From: Streptomyces sp. NRRL S-87
GTDB taxonomy: Bacteria > Actinomycetota > Actinomycetes > Streptomycetales > Streptomycetaceae
Reading direction: 5' to 3'
Length of the DNA: 64,000 bases
Assembly (NCBI RefSeq): GCF_000719335.1
Contig: NZ_JOGB01000054.1
Location: 1-64,000 of the forward strand
Part shown: positions 34,773 through 42,247 of the stretch, one piece after another
Position numbering within the stretch: position 1 is the stretch's first letter
Layout of the letters: every line of letters starts with the position of its first letter
Notes under the pieces: model-generated
The model's input: the letters and a program-made list of their open reading frames with translations, nothing else
Databases searched by the model: none
Told to the model about the DNA's origin: nothing
Translations under genes and position numbers: made by a program

Positions 34773-37700
34773 ATGTCCTGGCTGTCCCGCTTCAGCCTCG
34801 CGCAACGGGCCTTGATCGGGCTCGTCTCGATCGTCGCGCTCGTCTTCGGCGCGATCGCCATCCCGCAGCTCAAGCAGCAACTGCTGCCGTCCATCGAACT
34901 GCCCATGGTGTCGGTCCTCGCGCCCTACCAGGGCGCCTCCCCCGACGTGGTCGAGAAGCAGGTCGTCGAACCCCTCGAGGAGACCATCAAGGGCGTCGAC
35001 GGCCTCACCGGCGTCACCTCCACCGCCAGCGAGGGCAACGCCCTCATCATGGCGACGTTCGACTACGGCGACGAGGGCACCAAGCAGCTCGTCGCCGACG
35101 TCCAGCAGGCCGTCAACCGGGCCCGCGCCCGCCTGCCCCAGGACGTCGACCCCCAGGTCGTGGCCGGCTCCACCGACGACATGCCGACCGTCGTGCTCGC
35201 CGTCACCTCCGACAAGGACCAGCAGGCGCTGGCAGACCAGCTCGAGCGCACCGTCGTCCCCGCCCTCGACGACGTCGACGGCGTCGGCACGGTCACCGTC
35301 TCCGGCGTCCAGGACCTCCAGGTCACCGTCACCCCGGACACCGCCAGGCTCGCGGCCGCCGGCCTCGACGTCCAGGCCCTCACCCAGGGCCTCCAGGCCG
35401 GCGGGGTCAGCATCCCGGCCGGCTCCTTCGACGAGCAGGGCCAGAACCGCACCGTCCGCGTCGGCGGCGGCTACACCTCGCTGGCCCAGATCCAGGACCT
35501 GCGCCTGACCGCCGGCCCCGGCAGGCCCGCCGTCCGCCTCGGCGACGTCGCGGCCGTCGAGCAGGAGCAGTCCACCCCGGTCTCCCTGACCCGTACGAAC
35601 GGCAAGCCCAGCCTGGCCGTCGTCGTCACCATGGACAAGGACGGCAGCGCCGTCGCCATCTCCGACGCGGTCAAGGACAAGCTGCCGCAGCTGCGCGCCG
35701 ACCTCGGCTCCGGCGCCGAGCTGACCGTGGTCAGCGACCAGGGCCCGGCCGTCTCGAAGTCCATCTCCAGCCTCACCACCGAGGGCATGCTGGGCCTGGC
35801 CTTCGCGGTCGTCGTGATCCTGGTCTTCCTCGCCTCGCTGCGCTCGACCCTGGTCACCGCGGTCTCCATCCCGCTCTCCGTGGTCCTCGCCCTGATCGTG
35901 CTGTGGACCCGCGACCTCTCGCTCAACATGCTGACCCTGGGCGCCCTGACCATCGCCATCGGCCGCGTCGTCGACGACTCGATCGTGGTGCTGGAGAACA
36001 TCAAGCGCCACCTCGGCTACGGCGAGGAGCGCGAGAGCGCCATCATCACCGCCGTGAAGGAGGTCGCCGGCGCGGTCACCTCCTCCACCCTCACCACGGT
36101 CGCGGTCTTCCTGCCGATCGGCCTCGTCGGCGGCATGGTCGGCGAGCTCTTCGGGTCGTTCTCCCTGACCGTCACCGCGGCCCTGCTGGCCTCGCTGCTG
36201 GTCTCCCTGACGGTCGTCCCGGTCCTGTCGTTCTGGTTCCTGCGCGCCCCCAAGGGCACGGCGCAGGACCCCGACGAGGCCCGCCGCGCGGCCGAGGAGA
36301 AGGAGGCGCGCAGCCTGCTCCAGCGCGCCTACGTCCCGGTGCTCCGCTTCGCCACCCGCCGCCGCCTCACCAGCGTCGTCCTCGCCCTCGTGGTGCTGGT
36401 CGGCACCTTCGGCATGGCCCCGCTGCTGAAGACCAACTTCTTCGACCAGGGCGAGCAGGAGGTCATGTCCGTCAAGCAGGAGCTGCCGGCCGGCACCTCG
36501 CTGGCCGCCTCCGATGCGGCCGCCCGCAAGGTCGAGAAGGTCCTGGACTCCGTCGAGGGCGTCAAGGACTACCAGGTCACCGTCGGCTCCTCCGGCTTCC
36601 TCGCGGCCTTCGGCGGCGGTACGGGCTCCAACCAGGCCTCGTACCAGATCACGCTGAAGGACTCGGCCACCTTCGAGGACACCCGCGACCGCCTCCAGGC
36701 GGAGCTGGCGAAGCTGGACGGCGTCGGCACCACGAACATCGCCGCCGGCGACGGCTTCGGCAACCAGAACCTCAAGGTCGTCGTCAAGGCCGGCGACGCC
36801 GCCGTCCTGAAGAAGGCCGCCGACCAGGTGCGCGGCGCGGTCGCGGGCCTGAAGAACGTCGCCGACGTCGAGAGCGACCTGTCCCAGTCCGTCCCCCGGA
36901 TCTCCGTCACCGCCACCCCGAAGGCCGCGGAACTCGGCCTGAACCAGGCCGCCCTGGGCCAGATCGTGGCCCAGGCCGTGCACGGCAGCCCGGTCGCCAA
37001 GGCCGTCCTCGACGACACCGAGCGCGACATCGTCATCCGCTCCGCCCGCCCGGCCGCCACCATGGCCGAACTCAGGGCCCTGCCCGTGGGCCCGGCGAAG
37101 CTCGGCGACATCGCGAAGGTCGAACTCGTGCCCGGCCCGGTGTCCATGACCCGCATCGACGGCGCCCGCGCCGCCACCATCACGGCCCGCCCGGTCGGCG
37201 ACAACACCGGCGCGGTCAGCTCGGCCCTCCAGACCGAGCTGAAGACGCTGGACCTCCCCGAGGGCGCCACCGCCTCCATCGGAGGCGTCTCCGAGGACCA
37301 GGACGACGCGTTCGCCTCGCTGGGGCTGGCGATGCTCGCGGCCATCGCGATCGTCTTCATGCTGCTGGTGGCCACCTTCAAGTCCCTGGTGCAGCCGCTG
37401 ATCCTGCTGGTGTCCATCCCGTTCGCCGCCACCGGCGCGATCGGCCTGCTGATCGTCACGGGCACGCCGATGGGCGTCCCGGCGATGATCGGCATGCTGA
37501 TGCTCATCGGCATCGTGGTCACCAACGCCATCGTCCTCATCGACCTCGTCAACCAGTACCGGGCGCAGGGCCTGGGCGTGGTCGAGGCCGTGGTCGAGGG
37601 CGGCCGCCACCGGCTCCGCCCGATCCTGATGACCGCCCTGGCGACGGTCTTCGCCCTGCTGCCGATGGCCCTCGGCGTCACCGGCGAGGGCGGCTTCATC

Positions 37701-37925
37701 TCGCAGCCGCTGGCCGTGGTCGTCATCGGCGGCCTGGCCACCTCGACCCTGCTGACGCTGCTGCTGGTCCCGACGCTCTACGCGGTGGTCGAGCTCCGCA
37801 AGGAGCGCCGCCGCGCGAAGCGGGCCGCGAGGCGCGCCGCCAAGTCCGGCACGGTCCCGGCCCCGTCGTCCGCGTCCGACGACGCGGACGGTGCGGACGA
37901 CGCGTCGGAGCCGGTCACGGTCTGA
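34773..37925 (+). CDS. RND superfamily efflux transporter (AcrB/Swr type)
   Basis: 1050 residues, the size of a full AcrB-like RND pump: a first transmembrane helix (RALIGLVSIVALVFGAIAIP), a periplasmic-type loop starting LLPSIELPMVSVLAPYQGAS, TM2-6 (residues ~345-500, with IAIGRVVDDSIVVLENIKRH, the proton-relay helix), a second loop and TM7-12 with GIVVTNAIVLIDLVNQYRAQ. This is the Gram-positive SwrC/MdtB-like group. The C-terminal tail is basic then acidic. Start ATG 34773 with GGAAGAGAG upstream. No membrane-fusion or outer-membrane partner is nearby, as expected in a Gram-positive. Probably controlled by the two-component system just upstream. Confidence 0.95.
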   Translation: MSWLSRFSLAQRALIGLVSIVALVFGAIAIPQLKQQLLPSIELPMVSVLAPYQGASPDVVEKQVVEPLEETIKGVDGLTGVTSTASEGNALIMATFDYGDEGTKQLVADVQQAVNRARARLPQDVDPQVVAGSTDDMPTVVLAVTSDKDQQALADQLERTVVPALDDVDGVGTVTVSGVQDLQVTVTPDTARLAAAGLDVQALTQGLQAGGVSIPAGSFDEQGQNRTVRVGGGYTSLAQIQDLRLTAGPGRPAVRLGDVAAVEQEQSTPVSLTRTNGKPSLAVVVTMDKDGSAVAISDAVKDKLPQLRADLGSGAELTVVSDQGPAVSKSISSLTTEGMLGLAFAVVVILVFLASLRSTLVTAVSIPLSVVLALIVLWTRDLSLNMLTLGALTIAIGRVVDDSIVVLENIKRHLGYGEERESAIITAVKEVAGAVTSSTLTTVAVFLPIGLVGGMVGELFGSFSLTVTAALLASLLVSLTVVPVLSFWFLRAPKGTAQDPDEARRAAEEKEARSLLQRAYVPVLRFATRRRLTSVVLALVVLVGTFGMAPLLKTNFFDQGEQEVMSVKQELPAGTSLAASDAAARKVEKVLDSVEGVKDYQVTVGSSGFLAAFGGGTGSNQASYQITLKDSATFEDTRDRLQAELAKLDGVGTTNIAAGDGFGNQNLKVVVKAGDAAVLKKAADQVRGAVAGLKNVADVESDLSQSVPRISVTATPKAAELGLNQAALGQIVAQAVHGSPVAKAVLDDTERDIVIRSARPAATMAELRALPVGPAKLGDIAKVELVPGPVSMTRIDGARAATITARPVGDNTGAVSSALQTELKTLDLPEGATASIGGVSEDQDDAFASLGLAMLAAIAIVFMLLVATFKSLVQPLILLVSIPFAATGAIGLLIVTGTPMGVPAMIGMLMLIGIVVTNAIVLIDLVNQYRAQGLGVVEAVVEGGRHRLRPILMTALATVFALLPMALGVTGEGGFISQPLAVVVIGGLATSTLLTLLLVPTLYAVVELRKERRRAKRAARRAAKSGTVPAPSSASDDADGADDASEPVTV

Positions 37926-37941
37926 CCCGCTCCGGCCACCC

Positions 37942-37979
37942 GAAGGCCCCGGTCCACCTCGCGGTGGGCCGGGGCCTTC
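37942..37979 (+). terminator. Hairpin terminator of the RND gene
   Basis: GAAGGCCCCGGTCCACC pairs with GGTGGGCCGGGGCCTTC (17 bp, one mismatch) around TCGC, 17 bases after the stop codon and followed by CCCC. Confidence 0.88.
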
Positions 37980-38136
37980 CCCGTTCCGGAGCGGGACGGC
38001 CGGGTCGGTACGCGGCCCCGGACGGGACGTCCCAGGGACGAGCGGCCGGGCCCGGGCCCTGAGCTGGCTGGACGCCCGTCCCGCGCGTCCCGGGACGGAT
38101 GGGATGCAGGAGGCCGCCGCGCCCCGTGTGGCAGCT

Positions 38137-38156
38137 TTTCGCTGTCCCCAGCGAAA
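38137..38156 (+). promoter_or_regulatory. 5' leader hairpin before the first peptidoglycan-binding-like gene
   Basis: TTTCGCTG (38137-38144) pairs perfectly with CAGCGAAA (38149-38156) around a TCCC loop. The right arm ends in AAAGG, the only ribosome-binding sequence before the ATG at 38167. Formation of this stem would therefore cover the ribosome site. Regulation is inferred. Confidence 0.5.
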
Positions 38157-38166
38157 GGCTCTCGAC

Positions 38167-38559
38167 ATGCGCATCCCCCGCCCCGCCAAGGGCGTCACCT
38201 CGCTCCTCCTCGCGGCCGTCGCCGCCGGCTCCCTGCTCGCCTCCGCGCCGGCCGCCCAGGCGGACGACTCCGCGTACAAGCTCTGCAAGGACGAGTACGG
38301 CACCCGCACCTCCCCGCACGGCTACACCATCCCGAAGTACGACTACTCCGTCGGCGACGCCGACGTCTGCGTCTCCGCACTCCAGGAGCTCGTCGCGGCG
38401 TACGGCCTGACCTCGTGGGAGCAGAGCGGCGGCACCTTCGTCGACGGCAAGTTCGGTGCCCGTACCGACTCGGCCATCCGCCGGTTCCAGAGCAACCACA
38501 GCCTCCAGGCCGACGGCATCGTGGGGCCGCGTACCTGGGAGAAGCTCCTGACGGGCTGA
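38167..38559 (+). CDS. Small secreted peptidoglycan-binding-like protein, tandem paralogue 1
   Basis: 130 residues: signal peptide RIPRPAKGVTSLLLAAVAAG ... APAAQA (cleavage near residue 35), then a peptidoglycan_binding_1-like domain. The conserved pattern is LCKDEYGTR, a spacer with PKYDYSVGDADVCVSALQEL, FVDGKFGARTDSAIRRFQSN and DGIVGPRTWEKLL. Two Cys (in LCKDEY and DVCVSA) probably form a disulfide in the mature protein. It is the first of four tandem relatives. No catalytic domain is attached. Start ATG 38167; the ribosome site lies in a hairpin. Confidence 0.88.
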   Translation: MRIPRPAKGVTSLLLAAVAAGSLLASAPAAQADDSAYKLCKDEYGTRTSPHGYTIPKYDYSVGDADVCVSALQELVAAYGLTSWEQSGGTFVDGKFGARTDSAIRRFQSNHSLQADGIVGPRTWEKLLTG

Positions 38560-38599
38560 GTCCCGCCCGGTGCGCGCCAGGCCATTCCGCGGCCCGGTC

Positions 38600-38715
38600 C
38601 CGCCTCCGGTTCCCCTCCGGCCCCGCCTCCGTCCCGGCCCCGCCTCCGTCCCGGCCCCGCCTCCGTCCCGGCCCCGCCTCCGTCCCGGCCCGCCTCCGTC
38701 CCGGCGCCGCCTCTC
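38600..38715. repeat. Tandem repeat of CCCCGCCTCCGTCCCGG, about six copies
   Basis: A 17-base unit GCCCCGCCTCCGTCCCG is repeated about six times, with slippage variants at the 3' end, between paralogue 1 and paralogue 2. No gene or terminator is visible in it. Confidence 0.9.
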
Positions 38716-38754
38716 CCTCCCTCTCCCTTCCTCACCGTCAGGAGAAGCTCCTCC

Positions 38755-39150
38755 ATGTCCACGTCGCGCCGCGTCCGCCCCCTGGCGGCCCTCGCGCTCG
38801 CCGCGTCCGCCGTCGGCTCGCTGCTGGTGACGGCCCCCGCCGCCTCTGCCAGCAGCTACCGCGACGCCTGCCTCGACAGCGTCGGCACCCGCACCAGCGC
38901 AAACGGCTGGGTCATCCCCGCCCGCAACTTCCAGTACGGGTCCAGGGGCGTGTGCGTACGCGAGATCCAGCTCGACCTCCTCTCGCTCGTCGATGTCGAC
39001 GACGCAGACGTCGACGGCTTCGTCGACGGCATCTTCGGCACGAAGACCGACGACTACGTCAAGGAGTTCCAGAGCAAGGCCCACCTGCAGCCCGACGGCG
39101 TCGTCGGCCCCAGGACCTGGGAAGCGCTCATCTCCCGGACCACGGACTGA
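38755..39150 (+). CDS. Small secreted peptidoglycan-binding-like protein, tandem paralogue 2
   Basis: 131 residues. Signal peptide STSRRVRPLAALALAASAVG ... APAASA, cut near residue 33. The mature part has ACLDSVGTRTSANGWVIPA, then GSRGVCVREIQLDLLSL, FVDGIFGTKTDDYVKEFQ and PDGVVGPRTWEALIS. The Cys pair and the D-G-x-F-G-x-x-T motif are retained. The acidic loop DVDDADVD is specific to this copy. Start ATG 38755 with AGGAGAAG upstream. It is 5 bases ahead of paralogue 3. Confidence 0.88.
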   Translation: MSTSRRVRPLAALALAASAVGSLLVTAPAASASSYRDACLDSVGTRTSANGWVIPARNFQYGSRGVCVREIQLDLLSLVDVDDADVDGFVDGIFGTKTDDYVKEFQSKAHLQPDGVVGPRTWEALISRTTD

Positions 39151-39155
39151 TCGCC

Positions 39156-39608
39156 ATGACGAACCAGACAGCGGCGAACGACACGGCCCGGGCGGCGACG
39201 CACACCCCCGCGCGCCGGCGCATGATCCGGGCGGGCGCGCTCGCCGCGTCCGCCGCGGCCCTCCTCGGAGCTCTGGCCGCCGCCCCCGCCCAGGCCAGTT
39301 GGGGCGGTGAACTGCAGGCGTGCAAGGACGCCTACGGCTCGCAGTACTACATGGGCTGGGACATCCCCACCGTGGTGCTGCGCAAGGGCTCGTCCGGGGT
39401 GTGCGTCCGCGAGCTCCAGGAGGAACTGCTCGAGGCGGGCGCGGTCCGCAGCGAGGACCAGCCCGGTTTCATCGACGGCGCCTTCGGCCCCAAGACGTAC
39501 AACGCGGTCGTGAACTTCCAGCGCCGCGCCTTCGGCGAGGCCGGCACGGACGGCGTCGTCGGGCGCAACACCTGGCACCACCTGATCGCCACCGTCTACT
39601 TCGAGTAG
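39156..39608 (+). CDS. Small secreted peptidoglycan-binding-like protein, tandem paralogue 3
   Basis: 150 residues, with a longer N-terminus (TNQTAANDTARAATHTPARR) before the signal core [20 protein letters not shown] and APAQA. The start may instead be the internal ATG at 39222. The mature part has LQACKDAYGSQYYMGWDIP, SSGVCVRELQEELLEAG, FIDGAFGPKTYNAVVNFQRR and DGVVGRNTWHHLI. The Cys pair is retained. It begins five bases after the stop codon of paralogue 2, so the two are probably co-translated. Confidence 0.85.
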   Translation: MTNQTAANDTARAATHTPARRRMIRAGALAASAAALLGALAAAPAQASWGGELQACKDAYGSQYYMGWDIPTVVLRKGSSGVCVRELQEELLEAGAVRSEDQPGFIDGAFGPKTYNAVVNFQRRAFGEAGTDGVVGRNTWHHLIATVYFE

Positions 39609-39655
39609 TCCGGGGGCGGCCCCGCCCGCCCCCGCCCACCGAGAGGAACACCCGC

Positions 39656-40060
39656 ATGAACCCCCTCAGGCGTACGGCGACCCGCGCCGGGGTCCTGGGC
39701 GCGACGCTGCTCATGGCCGTCGGGTTCGCCGTCCCGCAGGCGTCGGCCCAGGCCGGCTACCTGGAGACGTGCACCAACCAGGTCGGCACCCGCTGGGCCC
39801 CCAACGGCTGGCCCGTCCCGGCCGTGACCCTCTCCCGGGGCTCGCGGGGCGACTGCGTGCGGGCGCTCCAGTGGGCGCTGGTCCGCACGGCGTTCGTCAG
39901 CTCCGGCGACGCCCCGACGTTCATCGACGGCGACTTCGGGCCCAGGACCGAGGCGGCCGTGCTGCGGTTCCAGTCGGCGTACCCGGACCAGACCGGCGGC
40001 CCGGACGGCATCGTCGGCGTCAAGACCTGGGGCTTCCTCCTCCCGGCCGCCCAGGGCTAG
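39656..40060 (+). CDS. Small secreted peptidoglycan-binding-like protein, tandem paralogue 4
   Basis: 134 residues. Signal peptide NPLRRTATRAGVLGATLLMA ... QASAQA, cut near residue 32. The mature part has ETCTNQVGTRWAPNGWPVPA, SRGDCVRALQWALVRTAF, FIDGDFGPRTEAAVLRFQSA and GIVGVKTWGFLLP. Start ATG 39656 with GAGAGGAA upstream. It closes the tandem array and is followed by a perfect terminator. Confidence 0.88.
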   Translation: MNPLRRTATRAGVLGATLLMAVGFAVPQASAQAGYLETCTNQVGTRWAPNGWPVPAVTLSRGSRGDCVRALQWALVRTAFVSSGDAPTFIDGDFGPRTEAAVLRFQSAYPDQTGGPDGIVGVKTWGFLLPAAQG

Positions 40061-40104
40061 CGGTACGGACGGTCAACTCCCGGCGTTCGGGGGAGGACGC
40101 GCGA

Positions 40105-40139
40105 AAGGGGCACCCGATCGATCCGATCGGGTGCCCCTT
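40105..40139. terminator. Perfect bidirectional hairpin terminator
   Basis: AAGGGGCACCCGATCG - ATC - CGATCGGGTGCCCCTT is a perfect 16-bp inverted repeat between paralogue 4 and the convergent nadA gene, with A/T ends giving short U tracts in both directions. Confidence 0.92.
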
Positions 40140-40154
40140 CCGTATGGGCGAGGC

Positions 40155-41342
40155 CTACGGCAGCGCCAGCATCCGCTCGAGCGCCAGCTTCGCGAAGCTC
40201 TCGGTCTCCTTGTCGACCTGGATCTGGTTGACGAGGTTGCCCTCGGCCAGGGACTCCAGCGCCCACACCAGGTGCGGCAGGTCGATGCGGTTCATCGTGG
40301 AGCAGAAGCAGACCGTGCGGTCGAGGAAGACGACTTCCTTGCCCTCGGGGGCGAATCGGTTCGCCAGCCGCTTCACGAGGTTCAGCTCCGTGCCGATGGC
40401 CCACTTCGAGCCGGCCGGGGCGGCCTCCAGCGCCTTGATGATGTACTCCGTCGAGCCGACGTAGTCCGCGGCCGCGACGACCTCGTGCTTGCACTCGGGG
40501 TGCACCAGCACGTTGACGCCCGGGATGCGCTCGCGCACGTCGTTGACCGAGTCGAGGCTGAACCGGCCGTGCACCGAGCAGTGCCCGCGCCACAGGATCA
40601 TCTTCGCGGCGCGCAGCTCCTCGGCGGTCAGGCCGCCGTTCGGCTTGTGCGGGTTGTAGACCACGCAGTCGTCCAGCGACATGCCCATGTCGCGGACGGC
40701 GGTGTTGCGGCCCAGGTGCTGGTCCGGGAGGAAGAGCACCTTCTCGCCCTGCTCGAAGGCCCACTCCAGGGCCTTCTTCGCGTTGGACGAGGTGCAGATC
40801 GTGCCGCCGTGCTTGCCGGTGAAGGCCTTGATGTCGGCGGAGGAGTTCATGTACGAGACGGGCACCACCTGCTGGGCGATCCCGGCCTCGGTGAGCACGT
40901 CCCAGCACTCGGCGACCTGCTCGGCGGTGGCCATGTCGGCCATCGAGCAGCCGGCGGCCAGGTCCGGCAGGACCACCTTCTGGTCGTCCGTCGTCAGGAT
41001 GTCCGCCGACTCGGCCATGAAGTGCACGCCGCAGAAGACGATGTACTCCGCCTCCGGCTTGGCCGCCGCGTCGCGGGCGAGCTTGAAGGAGTCACCGGTG
41101 ACGTCGGCGAACTCGATGACCTCGTCGCGCTGGTAGTGGTGGCCGAGGATGAAGACCTTGTCCCCGAGCTTCTCCTTGGCCGCGCGGGCGCGCTCCACCA
41201 GGTCCGGGTCGGACGGCGACGGCAGGTCGCCGGGGCACTCCACGCCGCGCTCGCTCTTGGGGTCGGCCTCGCGGCCGAGCAGGAGCAGGGCGAGAGGTGT
41301 GGGCTGGACGTCGAGGTCCTGCCGGGTCTGGGCGGTGGTCAC
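40155..41342 (-). CDS. nadA: Quinolinate synthase
   Basis: 395 residues, the long (actinobacterial) form. NadA condenses iminoaspartate and dihydroxyacetone phosphate to quinolinate in NAD synthesis and carries a [4Fe-4S] cluster. The motifs are ILGHHYQRDEVIEFADVTGD, FCGVHFMAESADIL, NSSADIKAFTGKHGG, VHPECKHEVV and CFCSTMNRIDLPHL; Cys in CGVHF and in the C-terminal CFCSTM motif are cluster ligands. Start GTG 41342. nadB and nadC are not in the window. It is divergent from erpA, a Fe-S carrier, across an AT-rich promoter region. Confidence 0.96.
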   Translation of the reverse strand: MTTAQTRQDLDVQPTPLALLLLGREADPKSERGVECPGDLPSPSDPDLVERARAAKEKLGDKVFILGHHYQRDEVIEFADVTGDSFKLARDAAAKPEAEYIVFCGVHFMAESADILTTDDQKVVLPDLAAGCSMADMATAEQVAECWDVLTEAGIAQQVVPVSYMNSSADIKAFTGKHGGTICTSSNAKKALEWAFEQGEKVLFLPDQHLGRNTAVRDMGMSLDDCVVYNPHKPNGGLTAEELRAAKMILWRGHCSVHGRFSLDSVNDVRERIPGVNVLVHPECKHEVVAAADYVGSTEYIIKALEAAPAGSKWAIGTELNLVKRLANRFAPEGKEVVFLDRTVCFCSTMNRIDLPHLVWALESLAEGNLVNQIQVDKETESFAKLALERMLALP

Positions 41343-41430
41343 GAGACACGCACCCTTTCTGTTCTGCGGAATGTCTGTTCCGCTGAGCTCACTTCTCGTC
41401 TACTTGACGCTATCTATCATAACTGCTTCA

Positions 41431-41443
41431 CGTCAGTTTGACG
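41431..41443. promoter_or_regulatory. Inverted repeat in the nadA/erpA divergent promoter region
   Basis: CGTCA-GTT-TGACG lies in an unusually AT-rich patch (TATCTATCATAACTGC, 41411-41426) between nadA and erpA. A third TGACG is at 41405. It is a candidate operator; the intergenic region (41343-41643) holds nothing else I can assign. Confidence 0.45.
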
Positions 41444-41643
41444 ATGGCGATAGTGTCGATGTGACGAATTCGCAGGGCTCGGCCGCGCGGCTCCACCGTC
41501 GCGCGAGGGTGTGCGAGCATGAATATCTGACACAAGCGTCAGGCCCGGAATGAATCCGCGGCCCCGTCGGTTCAACCCGACGGCAAGAGTCCGACGTTTC
41601 CCTGCCCCGGCGGGGAGCCGCCCCACTTCGGGAGTGAATGCAG

Positions 41644-42000
41644 ATGTCCGTTCAGGACGAGAAGACCACTGTGAGCGACGGCATCCTCCTGACCGACGCC
41701 GCCGCGGCCAAGGTCAAGGCCCTGCTGGACCAGGAAGGCCGCGACGACCTGGCGCTCCGCGTCGCCGTCCAGCCCGGTGGCTGCTCCGGCCTGCGCTACC
41801 AGCTCTTCTTCGACGAGCGCTCGCTCGACGGTGACGTCGTCAAGGACTTCGACGGCGTCAAGGTCGTCACCGACCGCATGAGCGCCCCGTACCTGGGCGG
41901 CGCCTCGATCGACTTCGTCGACACCATCGAGAAGCAGGGCTTCACGATCGACAACCCGAACGCCACGGGCTCCTGCGCCTGCGGCGACTCCTTCAGCTAA
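41644..42000 (+). CDS. erpA: Iron-sulfur cluster insertion protein ErpA (A-type carrier)
   Basis: 118 residues from ATG 41644. The A-type carrier fold is clear: ILLTDAAAAKVKALLDQEG, VAVQPGGCSGLRYQLFFDE with the first cluster Cys, and NATGSCACGDSFS with the C-terminal C-x-C pair. It receives Fe-S clusters and passes them to apo-enzymes such as NadA-like proteins. An ATG six bases earlier (41638) is too close to the ribosome site GGGAG to be preferred. It ends at a 21-bp perfect terminator. Confidence 0.95.
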   Translation: MSVQDEKTTVSDGILLTDAAAAKVKALLDQEGRDDLALRVAVQPGGCSGLRYQLFFDERSLDGDVVKDFDGVKVVTDRMSAPYLGGASIDFVDTIEKQGFTIDNPNATGSCACGDSFS

Positions 42001-42044
42001 GCCGTCTCCGTCCAGGAGCGGCCCTGAAGAGGGCCTCAAGCACA

Positions 42045-42093
42045 CGCCGAGGGCGGTCGTACCGGACGAACTCCGGTACGACCGCCCTCGGCG
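42045..42093 (+). terminator. Perfect 21-bp hairpin terminator of erpA
   Basis: CGCCGAGGGCGGTCGTACCGG and its exact complement flank ACGAACT; TTTCG follows. This is the longest perfect inverted repeat in the window and lies 44 bases after the erpA stop. Confidence 0.93.
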
Positions 42094-42099
42094 TTTCGT

Positions 42100-42119
42100 G
42101 GGGGTGGGTGGGTGGGTGG
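42100..42119 (+). other. G-quadruplex motif
   Basis: GGGGG-T-GGG-T-GGG-T-GGG has four G tracts separated by single T loops, the most stable class of intramolecular quadruplex. It starts seven bases after the erpA terminator. Confidence 0.75.
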
Positions 42120-42247
42120 CTGGGTGCGGGCCGGTGGGTGTCGTCCCGCGGGTGCTGGCCCGCGGGTGCCGTCCCCCGGGTGCCGGCCGGGTTGCGCCGG
42201 GGCGCAGGTGCCGGAGGTGCCGGAGGTGCCGTCCGGCAGGTCCGGGG

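Noticed and set aside
34536..38309. A very long open frame (over 1200 codons) on the minus strand opposite the RND exporter
   Set aside because: Its translation is Gly/Asp/Val/Leu low-complexity without domains, typical of an antisense shadow in high-GC DNA; the plus-strand frame has clear RND motifs.
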